Assembly (NCBI GenBank): GCA_036250195.1
Contig: JAVHZZ010000009.1
Span: 46,436,324-46,500,323, forward strand
Source: Mixophyes australis
Taxonomy: Eukaryota > Chordata > Amphibia > Anura > Limnodynastidae
Direction of reading: 5' to 3'
DNA: 64,000 nt
Shown: one piece after another, positions 28,531-41,200 of the stretch
How positions within the stretch are numbered: position 1 is the stretch's first letter
Layout of the letters: the number at the start of each line of letters is the position of its first letter
Notes under the pieces: model-generated
What the model was told of the DNA's origin: nothing
The model's database searches: none
Seen by the model: the letters and a program-made list of their open reading frames with translations, nothing else
Translations under genes and position numbers: made by a program

Positions 28531-30600
28531 GACTTTGTTTTGCGATTTCTCCTGCTCAGAAAAACTTAGAAAGTTGATAATTGTGGGCAATGTTAGAAAT
28601 GTCATGAGAAACAAGAATTATGTAAAAGAATTGATGTAAGTCATTGTTTCCAAGAGAAAGGGAGACATGAGTGTAAAAAAGCGTTGTTTTTGGACGGCAA
28701 TGAAGAAATGACTATGTTTTGCGATTTATCTTGTTCAGAAAGACTTAGAAAGTTGATAATTGTGGGCAATGTTAGAAATGTCATGAGAAACAAGAATTAT
28801 GTAAAATAATTGATGTAAGTCATTGTTTCCAAGAGAAAGGGAGACAGGAGTGTAAAAAAGCGTTGTTTTTGGACGGCAATGAAGAAATGACTATGTTTTG
28901 CGATTTATCTTGTTCAGAAAGACTTAGAAAGTTGATAATTGTGGGCAATGTTAGAAATGTCATGAGAAACAAGAATTATGTAAAAGAATTGATGTAATTC
29001 ATTGTTTCCAAGAGAAAGGGAGACAGGAGTGTAAAAAAGCGTTGTTTTTGGACGCCAATGAAGAAATTACTATTTTTTGCGATTTCTCTTGCTCAGAAGG
29101 ATTTAGAAAGTTGATAATTGTGGGCAATGTTAGAAATGTCATGAGAAACAAGAATTATGTAAAAGAATTGATGTAAGTCATTGTTTCCAAGAGAAAGGGA
29201 GACAGGAGTGTAAAAAAGCGTTGTTTTTGGACGGCAATGAAGAAATGACTTTGTTTTGCGATTTCTCCTGCTCAGAAAAACTTAGAAAGTTGATAATTGT
29301 GGGCAATGTTAGAAATGTCATGAGAAACAAGAATTATGTAAAAGAATTGATGTAATTCATTGTTTCCAAGAGAAAGGGAGACAGGAGTGTAAAAAAGCGT
29401 TGTTTTTGGACGGCAATGAAGAAATTACTATGTTTTGCGATTTATCTTCTTCAGAAAGACTTAGAAAGTTGATAATTGTGGGCAATGTTAGAAATGTCAT
29501 GAGAAACAAGAATTATGTAAAAGAATTGATGTAAGTCATTGTTTCCAAGAGAAAGGGAGACAGGAGTATAAAAAAGCGTTGTTTTTGGACGCCAATGAAG
29601 AAATGACTATTTTTTGCGATTTCTCTTGCTCAGAAAGACTTAGAAAGTTGATAATTGTGGGCAATGTTAGAAATGTCATGAGAAACAAGAATTATGTAAA
29701 AGAATTGATGTAAGTCATTGTTTCCAAGAGAAAGGGAGACAAGAGTGTAAAAAAGCGTTGTTTTTGGACGGCAATGAAGAAATGACTTTGTTTTGCGATT
29801 TCTCCTGCTCAGAAAAACTTAGAAAGTTGATAATTGTGGGCAATGTTAGAAATGTCATGAGAAACAAGAATTATGTAAAAGAATTGATGTAAGTCATTGT
29901 TTCCAAGAGAAAGGGAGACATGAGTGTAAAAAAGCGTTGTTTTTGGACGGCAATGAAGAAATGACTATGTTTTGCGATTTATCTTGTTCAGAAAGACTTA
30001 GAAAGTTGATAATTGTGGGCAATGTTAGAAATGTCATGAGAAACAAGAATTATGTAAAATAATTGATGTAAGTCATTGTTTCCAAGAGAAAGGGAGACAG
30101 GAGTGTAAAAAAGCGTTGTTTTTGGACGGCAATGAAGAAATGACTATGTTTTGCGATTTATCTTGTTCAGAAAGACTTAGAAAGTTGATAATTGTGGGCA
30201 ATGTTAGAAATGTCATGAGAAACAAGAATTATGTAAAAGAATTGATGTAATTCATTGTTTCCAAGAGAAAGGGAGACAGGAGTGTAAAAAAGCGTTGTTT
30301 TTGGACGCCAATGAAGAAATTACTATTTTTTGCGATTTCTCTTGCTCAGAAGGATTTAGAAAGTTGATAATTGTGGGCAATGTTAGAAATGTCATGAGAA
30401 ACAAGAATTATGTAAAAGAATTGATGTAAGTCATTGTTTCCAAGAGAAAGGGAGACAGGAGTGTAAAAAAGCGTTGTTTTTGGACGGCAATGAAGAAATG
30501 ACTTTGTTTTGCGATTTCTCCTGCTCAGAAAAACTTAGAAAGTTGATAATTGTGGGCAATGTTAGAAATGTCATGAGAAACAAGAATTATGTAAAAGAAT

Positions 30601-33600
30601 TGATGTAAGTCATTGTTTCCAAGAGAAAGGGAGACATGAGTGTAAAAAAGCGTTGTTTTTGGACGGCAATGAAGAAATGACTATGTTTTGCGATTTATCT
30701 TGTTCAGAAAGACTTAGAAAGTTGATAATTGTGGGCAATGTTAGAAATGTCATGAGAAACAAGAATTATGTAAAATAATTGATGTAAGTCATTGTTTCCA
30801 AGAGAAAGGGAGACAGGAGTGTAAAAAAGCGTTGTTTTTGGACGGCAATGAAGAAATGACTATGTTTTGCGATTTATCTTGTTCAGAAAGACTTAGAAAG
30901 TTGATAATTGTGGGCAATGTTAGAAATGTCATGAGAAACAAGAATTATGTAAAAGAATTGATGTAAGTCATTGTTTCCAAGAGAAAGGGAGACAGGAGTG
31001 TAAAAAAGCGTTGTTTTTGGACGGCAATGAAGAAATGACTATTTTTTGCGATTTCTCTTGCTCAGAAAGACTTAGAAAGTTGATAATTGTGGGCAATGTT
31101 AGAAATGTCATGAGAAACAAAAATTATGTAAAAGATTTGATGTAAGTCATTGTTTCCAAGAGAAAGGGAGACAGGAGTGTAAAAAAGCGTTGTTTTTGGA
31201 CGGCAATGAAGAAATGACTATTTTTTGCGATTTCTCTTGCTCAGAAAGACTTAGAAAGTTGATAATTGTGGGCAATGTTAGAAATGTCATGAGAAACAAA
31301 AATTATGTAAAAGAATTGATGTAAGTCATTGTTACCAAGAGAAAGGGAGACAGGAGTGTAAAAAAGCGTTGTTTTTGGACGGCAATGAAGAAATGACTTT
31401 GTTTTGCGATTTCTCCTGCTCAGAAAAACTTAGAAAGTTGATAATTGTGGGCAATGTTAGAAATGTCATGAGAAACAAGAATTATGTAAAAGAATTGATG
31501 TAAGTCATTGTTTCCAAGAGAAAGGGAGACAGGAGTGTAAAAAAGCGTTGTTTTTGGACGGCAATGAAGAAATGACTATGTTTTGCGATTTATCTTGTTC
31601 AGAAAGACTTAGAAAGTTGATAATTGTGGGCAATGTTAGAAATGTCATGAGAAACAAGAATTATGTAAAAGAATTGATGTAAGTCATTGTTTCCAAGAGA
31701 AAGGGAGACAGGAGTGTAAAAAAGCGTTGTTTTTGGACGGCAATGAAGAAATGACTATGTTTTGCGATTTCTCCTGCTCAGAAAGACTTAGAAAGTTGAT
31801 AATTGTGGGCAATGTTAGAAATGTCATGAGAAACAAGAATTATGTAAAAGAATTGATGTAAGTCATTGTTTCCAAGAGAAAGGGAGACAGGAGTGTAAAA
31901 AAGCGTTGTTTTTGGACGCCAATGAAGAAATGGCTATGTTTTTCGATTTCTGCTGCTCAGAAAGACTTAGAAAGTTGATAATTGTGGGCAATGTTAGAAA
32001 TGTCATGAGAAACAAGAATTATGTAAAAGAATTGATGTAATTCATTGTTTCCAAGAGAAAGGGAGACAAGAGTGTAAAAAAGCGTTGTTTTTGGACGGCA
32101 ATGAAGAAATGACTATGTTTTGCGATTTATCTTGTTCAGAAAGACTTAGAAAGTTGATAATTGTGGGCAATGTTAGAAATGTCATGAGAAACAAGAATTA
32201 TGTAAAAGAATTGATGTAAGTCATTGTTTCCAAGAGAAAGGGAGACAGGAGTGTAAAAAAGCGTTGTTTTTGGACGCCAATGAAGAAATGACTATTTTTT
32301 GCGATTTCTCTTGCTCAGAAGGATTTAGAAAGTTGATAATTGTGGGCAATGTTAGAAATGTCATGAGAAACAAGAATTATGTAAAAGAATTGATGTAAGT
32401 CATTGTTTCCAAGAGAAAGGGAGACAGGAGTGTAAAAAAGCGTTGTTTTTGGACGGCAATGAAGAAATGACTTTGTTTTGCGATTTCTCCTGCTCAGAAA
32501 AACTTAGAAAGTTGATAATTGTGGGCAATGTTAGAAATGTCATGAGAAACAAGAATTATGTAAAAGAATTGATGTAAGTCATTGTTTCCAAGAGAAAGGG
32601 AGACAGGAGTGTAAAAAAGCGTTGTTTTTGGACGGCAATGAAGAAATGACTATTTTTTGCGATTTCTCTTGCTCAGAAAGACTTAGAAAGTTGATAATTG
32701 TGGGCAATGTTAGAAATGTCATGAGAAACAAAAATTATGTAAAAGATTTGATGTAAGTCATTGTTTCCAAGAGAAAGGGAGACAGGAGTGTAAAAAAGCG
32801 TTGTTTTTGGACGGCAATGAAGAAATGACTATTTTTTGCGATTTCTCTTGCTCAGAAAGACTTAGAAAGTTGATAATTGTGGGCAATGTTAGAAATGTCA
32901 TGAGAAACAAAAATTATGTAAAAGAATTGATGTAAGTCATTGTTACCAAGAGAAAGGGAGACAGGAGTGTAAAAAAGCGTTGTTTTTGGACGGCAATGAA
33001 GAAATGACTTTGTTTTGCGATTTCTCCTGCTCAGAAAAACTTAGAAAGTTGATAATTGTGGGCAATGTTAGAAATGTCATGAGAAACAAGAATTATGTAA
33101 AAGAATTGATGTAAGTCATTGTTTCCAAGAGAAAGGGAGACAGGAGTGTAAAAAAGCGTTGTTTTTGGACGGCAATGAAGAAATGACTATGTTTTGCGAT
33201 TTATCTTGTTCAGAAAGACTTAGAAAGTTGATAATTGTGGGCAATGTTAGAAATGTCATGAGAAACAAGAATTATGTAAAAGAATTGATATAAGTCATTG
33301 TTTCCAAGAGAAAGGGAGACATGAGTGTAAAAAAGCGTTGTTTTTGGACGGCAATGAAGAAATGACTATGTTTTGCGATTTATCTTGTTCAGAAAGACTT
33401 AGAAAGTTGATAATTGTGGGCAATGTTAGAAATGTCATGAGAAACAAGAATTATGTAAAATAATTGATGTAAGTCATTGTTTACAAGAGAAAGGGAGACA
33501 GGAGTGTAAAAAAACGTTGTTTTTGGACGGCAATGAAGAAATGACTATGTTTTGCGATTTATCTTGTTCAGAAAGACTTAGAAAGTTGATAATTGTGGGC

Positions 33601-36600
33601 AATGTTAGAAATGTCATGAGAAACAAGAATTATGTAAAAGAATTGATGTAAGTCATTGTTTCCAAGAGAAAGGGAGACAGGAGTGTAAAAAAGCGTTGTT
33701 TTTGGACGGCAATGAAGAAATGACTATTTTTTGCGATTTCTCTTGCTCAGAAAGACTTAGAAAGTTGATAATTGTGGGCAATGTTAGACATGTCATGAGA
33801 AACAAGAATTATGTAAAAGAATTGATGTAAGTCATTGTTTCCAAGAGAAAGGGAGACAGGAGTGTAAAAAAGCGTTGTTTTTGGACGGCAATGAAGAAAT
33901 GACTATGTTTTGCGATTTATCTTGTTCAGAAAGACTTAGAAAGTTGATAATTGTGGGCAATGTTAGAAATGTCATGAGAAACAAGAATTATGTAAAATAA
34001 TTGATGTAAGTCATTGTTTCCAAGAGAAAGGGAGACAGGAGTGTAAAAAAGCGTTGTTTTTGGACGGCAATGAAGAAATGACTATGTTTTGCGATTTATC
34101 TTGTTCAGAAAGACTTAGAAAGTTGATAATTGTGGGCAATGTTAGAAATGTCATGAGAAACAAGAATTATGTAAAAGAATTGATGTAAGTCATTGTTTCC
34201 AAGAGAAAGGGAGACATGAGTGTAAAAAAGCGTTGTTTTTGGACGGCAATGAAGAAATGACTATGTTTTGCGATTTATCTTGTTCAGAAAGACTTAGAAA
34301 GTTGATAATTGTGGGCAATGTTAGAAATGTCATGAGAAACAAGAATTATGTAAAATAATTGATGTAAGTCATTGTTTCCAAGAGAAAGGGAGACAGGAGT
34401 GTAAAAAAGCGTTGTTTTTGGACGGCAATGAAGAAATGACTATGTTTTGCGATTTATCTTGTTCAGAAAGACTTAGAAAGTTGATAATTGTGGGCAATGT
34501 TAGAAATGTCATGAGAAACAAGAATTATGTAAAAGAATTGATGTAAGTCATTGTTTCCAAGAGAAAGGGAGACAGGAGTGTAAAAAAGCGTTGTTTTTGG
34601 ACGGCAATGAAGAAATGACTATTTTTTGCGATTTCTCTTGCTCAGAAAGACTTAGAAAGTTGATAATTGTGGGCAATGTTAGAAATGTCATGAGAAACAA
34701 AAATTATGTAAAAGATTTGATGTAAGTCATTGTTTCCAAGAGAAAGGGAGACAGGAGTGTAAAAAAGCGTTGTTTTTGGACGGCAATGAAGAAATGACTA
34801 TTTTTTGCGATTTCTCTTGCTCAGAAAGACTTAGAAAGTTGATAATTGTGGGCAATGTTAGAAATGTCATGAGAAACAAAAATTATGTAAAAGAATTGAT
34901 GTAAGTCATTGTTACCAAGAGAAAGGGAGACAGGAGTGTAAAAAAGCGTTGTTTTTGGACGGCAATGAAGAAATGACTTTGTTTTGCGATTTCTCCTGCT
35001 CAGAAAAACTTAGAAAGTTGATAATTGTGGGCAATGTTAGAAATGTCATGAGAAACAAGAATTATGTAAAAGAATTGATGTAAGTCATTGTTTCCAAGAG
35101 AAAGGGAGACAGGAGTGTAAAAAAGCGTTGTTTTTGGACGGCAATGAAGAAATGACTATGTTTTGCGATTTATCTTGTTCAGAAAGACTTAGAAAGTTGA
35201 TAATTGTGGGCAATGTTAGAAATGTCATGAGAAACAAGAATTATGTAAAAGAATTGATGTAAGTCATTGTTTCCAAGAGAAAGGGAGACAGGAGTGTAAA
35301 AAAGCGTTGTTTTTGGACGGCAATGAAGAAATGACTATGTTTTGCGATTTCTCCTGCTCAGAAAGACTTAGAAAGTTGATAATTGTGGGCAATGTTAGAA
35401 ATGTCATGAGAAACAAGAATTATGTAAAAGAATTGATGTAAGTCATTGTTTCCAAGAGAAAGGGAGACAGGAGTGTAAAAAAGCGTTGTTTTTGGACGCC
35501 AATGAAGAAATGGCTATGTTTTTCGATTTCTGCTGCTCAGAAAGACTTAGAAAGTTGATAATTGTGGGCAATGTTAGAAATGTCATGAGAAACAAGAATT
35601 ATGTAAAAGAATTGATGTAATTCATTGTTTCCAAGAGAAAGGGAGACAAGAGTGTAAAAAAGCGTTGTTTTTGGACGGCAATGAAGAAATGACTATGTTT
35701 TGCGATTTATCTTGTTCAGAAAGACTTAGAAAGTTGATAATTGTGGGCAATGTTAGAAATGTCATGAGAAACAAGAATTATGTAAAAGAATTGATGTAAG
35801 TCATTGTTTCCAAGAGAAAGGGAGACAGGAGTGTAAAAAAGCGTTGTTTTTGGACGCCAATGAAGAAATGACTATTTTTTGCGATTTCTCTTGCTCAGAA
35901 GGATTTAGAAAGTTGATAATTGTGGGCAATGTTAGAAATGTCATGAGAAACAAGAATTATGTAAAAGAATTGATGTAAGTCATTGTTTCCAAGAGAAAGG
36001 GAGACAGGAGTGTAAAAAAGCGTTGTTTTTGGACGGCAATGAAGAAATGACTTTGTTTTGCGATTTCTCCTGCTCAGAAAAACTTAGAAAGTTGATAATT
36101 GTGGGCAATGTTAGAAATGTCATGAGAAACAAGAATTATGTAAAAGAATTGATGTAAGTCATTGTTTCCAAGAGAAAGGGAGACAGGAGTGTAAAAAAGC
36201 GTTGTTTTTGGACGGCAATGAAGAAATGACTATTTTTTGCGATTTCTCTTGCTCAGAAAGACTTAGAAAGTTGATAATTGTGGGCAATGTTAGAAATGTC
36301 ATGAGAAACAAAAATTATGTAAAAGATTTGATGTAAGTCATTGTTTCCAAGAGAAAGGGAGACAGGAGTGTAAAAAAGCGTTGTTTTTGGACGGCAATGA
36401 AGAAATGACTATTTTTTGCGATTTCTCTTGCTCAGAAAGACTTAGAAAGTTGATAATTGTGGGCAATGTTAGAAATGTCATGAGAAACAAAAATTATGTA
36501 AAAGAATTGATGTAAGTCATTGTTACCAAGAGAAAGGGAGACAGGAGTGTAAAAAAGCGTTGTTTTTGGACGGCAATGAAGAAATGACTTTGTTTTGCGA

Positions 36601-37570
36601 TTTCTCCTGCTCAGAAAAACTTAGAAAGTTGATAATTGTGGGCAATGTTAGAAATGTCATGAGAAACAAGAATTATGTAAAAGAATTGATGTAAGTCATT
36701 GTTTCCAAGAGAAAGGGAGACAGGAGTGTAAAAAAGCGTTGTTTTTGGACGGCAATGAAGAAATGACTATGTTTTGCGATTTATCTTGTTCAGAAAGACT
36801 TAGAAAGTTGATAATTGTGGGCAATGTTAGAAATGTCATGAGAAACAAGAATTATGTAAAAGAATTGATATAAGTCATTGTTTCCAAGAGAAAGGGAGAC
36901 ATGAGTGTAAAAAAGCGTTGTTTTTGGACGGCAATGAAGAAATGACTATGTTTTGCGATTTATCTTGTTCAGAAAGACTTAGAAAGTTGATAATTGTGGG
37001 CAATGTTAGAAATGTCATGAGAAACAAGAATTATGTAAAATAATTGATGTAAGTCATTGTTTCCAAGAGAAAGGGAGACAGGAGTGTAAAAAAACGTTGT
37101 TTTTGGACGGCAATGAAGAAATGACTATGTTTTGCGATTTATCTTGTTCAGAAAGACTTAGAAAGTTGATAATTGTGGGCAATGTTAGAAATGTCATGAG
37201 AAACAAGAATTATGTAAAAGAATTGATGTAAGTCATTGTTTCCAAGAGAAAGGGAGACAGGAGTGTAAAAAAGCGTTGTTTTTGGACGGCAATGAAGAAA
37301 TGACTATTTTTTGCGATTTCTCTTGCTCAGAAAGACTTAGAAAGTTGATAATTGTGGGCAATGTTAGACATGTCATGAGAAACAAGAATTATGTAAAAGA
37401 ATTGATGTAAGTCATTGTTTCCAAGAGAAAGGGAGACAGGAGTGTAAAAAAGCGTTGTTTTTGGACGGCAATGAAGAAATGACTATGTTTTGCGATTTAT
37501 CTTGTTCAGAAAGACTTAGAAAGTTGATAATTGTGGGCAATGTTAGAAATGTCATGAGAAACAAGAATTA
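30601..37570 (+). repeat. 20-monomer higher-order repeat, two copies (period 3,580 bp)
   Basis: 30,601 and 34,181 start matching series of monomers. Private variants recur exactly 3,580 bp apart: aaagatttga (31131 and 34711; 32742 and 36322), gaaatggctatgtttttcg (about 31,927 and 35,507) and gttagacatg (33783 and 37363). Inside each copy a 9-monomer (1,611 bp) sub-duplication is visible. The copies diverge in the last one or two monomers. Confidence 0.88.
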
Positions 37571-38279
37571 TGTAAAAGAATTGATGTAAGTCATTGTTTC
37601 CAAGAGAAAGGGAGACAAGAGTGTAAAAAAGCGTTGTTTTTGGACGGCAATGAAGAAATGACTATGTTTTGCGATTTATCTTGTTCAGAAAGACTTAGAA
37701 AGTTGATAATTGTGGGCAATGTTAGAAATGTAATGAGAAACAAGAATTATGTAAAAGAATTGATGTAAGTCATTGTTTCCAAGAGAAAGGGAGACAGGAG
37801 TGTAAAAAAGCGTTGTTTTTGGACGCCAATGAAAAAATGACTATTTTTTGCGATTTCTCTTGCTCAGAAGGATTTAGAAAGTTGATAATTGTGGGCAATG
37901 TTAGAAATGTCATGAGAAACAAGAATTATGTAAAAGAATTGATGTAAGTCATTGTTTCCAAGAGAAAGGGAGACAGGAGTGTAAAAAAGCGTTGTTTTTG
38001 GACGGCAATGAAGAAATGACTATGTTTTGCGATTTCTCCTGCTCAGAAAGACTTAGAAAGTTGATAATTGTGGGCAATGTTAGAAATGTCATGAGAAACA
38101 AGAATTATGTAAAAGAATTGATGTAAGTCATTGTTTCCAAGAGAAAGGGAGACAGGAGTGTAAAAAAGCGTTGTTTTTGGACGGCAATGAAGAAATGACT
38201 ATGTTTTGCGATTTCTCTTGCTCAGAAAGACTTAGAAAGTTGATAATTGTGGGCAATGTTAGAAGTGTCATGAGAAACA

Positions 38280-41200
38280 AGAATTATGTAAAAGGATTGA
38301 TGTAAGTCATTGTTTCCAAGCGAAAGGGAGACAGGAGTGTAAAAAAGCGTTGTTTTTGGACGGCAATGAAGAAATGACTATGTTTTGCGATTTCTCCTGC
38401 TCAGAAAGACTTAGAAAGTTGATAATTGTGGGCAATGTTAGAAATGTTATGAGAAACAAGAATTATGTAAAAGGATTGATGTAAGTCATTGTTTCCAAGA
38501 GAAAGGGAGACAGGAGTGTAAAAAAGCGTTGTTTTTGGACGGCAATGAAGAAATGACTATGTTTTGCGATTTCTCCTGCTCAGAAAGACTTAGAAAGTTG
38601 ATAATTGTGGGCAATGTTAGAAATGTCATGAGAAACAAGAATTATGTAAAAGGATTGATGTAAGTCATTGTTTCCAAGAGAAAGGGAAACAGGAGTGTAA
38701 AAAAGCGTTGTTTTTGGACGGCAATGAAGAACTGACTATGTTTTGCGATTTCTCCTGCTCAGAAAGACTTAGAAAGTTGATAATTGTGGGCAATGTTAGA
38801 AATGTCATGAGAAACAAGAATTATGTAAAAGGATTGATGTAAGTCATTGTTTACAAGAGAAAGGGAGACAGGAGTGTAAAAAAGCGTTGTTTTTGGACGG
38901 CAATGAAGAAATGACTATGTTTTGCGATTTATCTTGCTCAGAAAGACTTAGAAAGTTGATAATTGTGGGCAATGTTAGAAATGTCATGAGAAACAAGAAT
39001 TATGTAAAAGGATTGATGTAAGTCATTGTTTACAAGAGAAAGGGAGACAGGAGTGTAAAAAAGCGTTGTTTTTGGACGGCAATGAAGAAATGACTATGTT
39101 TTGCGATTTATCTTGCTCAGAAAGACTTAGAAAGTTGATAATTGTGGGCAATGTTGGAAATGTTATGAGAAACAAGAATTATGTAAAAGGATTGATGCAA
39201 GTCATTGTTTCCAAGAGAAAGGGAGACAGGAGTGTAAAAAAGCGTTGTTTTTGGACGGCAATGAAGAAATGACTATGTTTTGCGATTTCTCTTGCTCAGA
39301 AAGACTTAGAAAGTTGATAATTGTGGGCAATGTTAGAAATGTCATGAGAAACAAGAATTATGGAAAAGGATTGATGTAAGTCATTGTTTCCAAGCGAAAG
39401 GGAGACAGGAGTGTAAAAAAGCGTTGTTTTTGGACGGCAATGAAGAAATGACTATGTTTTTCGATTTCTCTTGCTCAGAAAAACTTAGAAAGTTGATAAT
39501 TGTGGGCAATGTTAGAAATGTCATGAGAAACAAGAATTATGTAAAAGGATTGATGTAAGTCATTGTTTCCAAGCGAAAGGGAGACAGGAGTGTAAAAAAG
39601 CGTTGTTTTTGGACGGCAATGAAGAAATGACTATGTTTTGCGATTTCTCTTGCTCAGAAAGACTTAGAAAGTTGATAATTGTGGGCAATGTTAGAAATGT
39701 CATGAGAAACAAGAATTATGTAAAAGGATTGATGTAAGTCATTGTTTCCAAGAGAAAGGGAGACAGGAGTGTAAAAAAGCGTTGTTTTTGGACGGCAATG
39801 AAGAAATGACTATGTTTTGCGATTTCTCTTGCTCAGAAAGACTTAGAAAGTTGATAATTGTGGGCAATGTTAGAAATGTCATGAGAAACAAGAATTATGT
39901 AAAAGAATTGATGTAAGTCATTGTTTCCAAGAGAAAGGGAGACAGGAGTGTAAAAAAGCGTTGTTTTTGGACGGCAATGAAGAAATGACTATGTTTTGCG
40001 ATTTCTCTTGCTCAGAAAGACTTAGAAAGTTGATAATTGTGGGCAATGTTAGAAATGTCATGAGAAACAAGAATTATGTAAAAGGATTGATGTAAGTCAT
40101 TGTTTCCAAGCGAAAGGGAGACAGGAGTGTAAAAAAGCGTTGTTTTTGGACGGCAATGAAGAAATGACTATGTTTTGCGATTTCTCCTGCTCAGAAAGAC
40201 TTAGAAAGTTGATAATTGTGGGAAATGTTAGAAATGTCATGAGAAACAAGAATTATGTAAAAGGATTGATGTAAGTCATTGTTTCCAAGAGAAAGGGAGA
40301 CAGGAGTGTAAAAAAGCGTTGTTTTTGGACGGCAATGAAGAAATGACTATGTTTTGCGATTTCTCTTGCTCCGAAAGACTTAGAAAGTTGATAATTGTGG
40401 GCAATGTTAGAAATGTCATGAGAAACAAGAATTATGTAAAAGGATTGATGTAAGTCATTGTTTCCAAGCGAAAGGGAGACAGGAGTGTAAAAAAGCGTTG
40501 TTTTTGGACGGCAATGAATAAATGACTATGTTTTGCGATTTCTCCTGCTCAGAAAGACTTAGAAAGTTGATAATTGTGGGCAATGTTAGAAATGTCATGA
40601 GAAACAAGAATTATGTAAAAGGATTGATGTAAGTCATTGTTTCCAAGAGAAAGGGAGACAGGAGTGTAAAAAAGCGTTGTTTTTGGACGGCAATGAAGAA
40701 ATGACTATGTTTTGCGATTTATCTTGTTCAGAAAGACTTAGAAAGTTGATAATTGTGGGCAATGTTAGAAATGTCATGAGAAACAAGAATTATGTAAAAT
40801 AATTGATGTAAGTCATTGTTTCCAAGAGAAAGGGAGACAGGAGTGTAAAAAAGCGTTGTTTTTGGACGGCAATGAAGAAATGACTATGTTTTGCGATTTA
40901 TCTTGTTCAGAAAGACTTAGAAAGTTGATAATTGTGGGCAATGTTAGAAATGTCATGAGAAACAAGAATTATGTAAAAGAATTGATGTAAGTCATTGTTT
41001 CCAAGAGAAAGGGAGACAAGAGTGTAAAAAAGCGTTGTTTTTGGACGGCAATGAAGAAATGACTATGTTTTGCGATTTATCTTGTTCAGAAAGACTTAGA
41101 AAGTTGATAATTGTGGGCAATGTTAGAAATGTAATGAGAAACAAGAATTATGTAAAAGAATTGATGTAAGTCATTGTTTCCAAGAGAAAGGGAGACAGGA

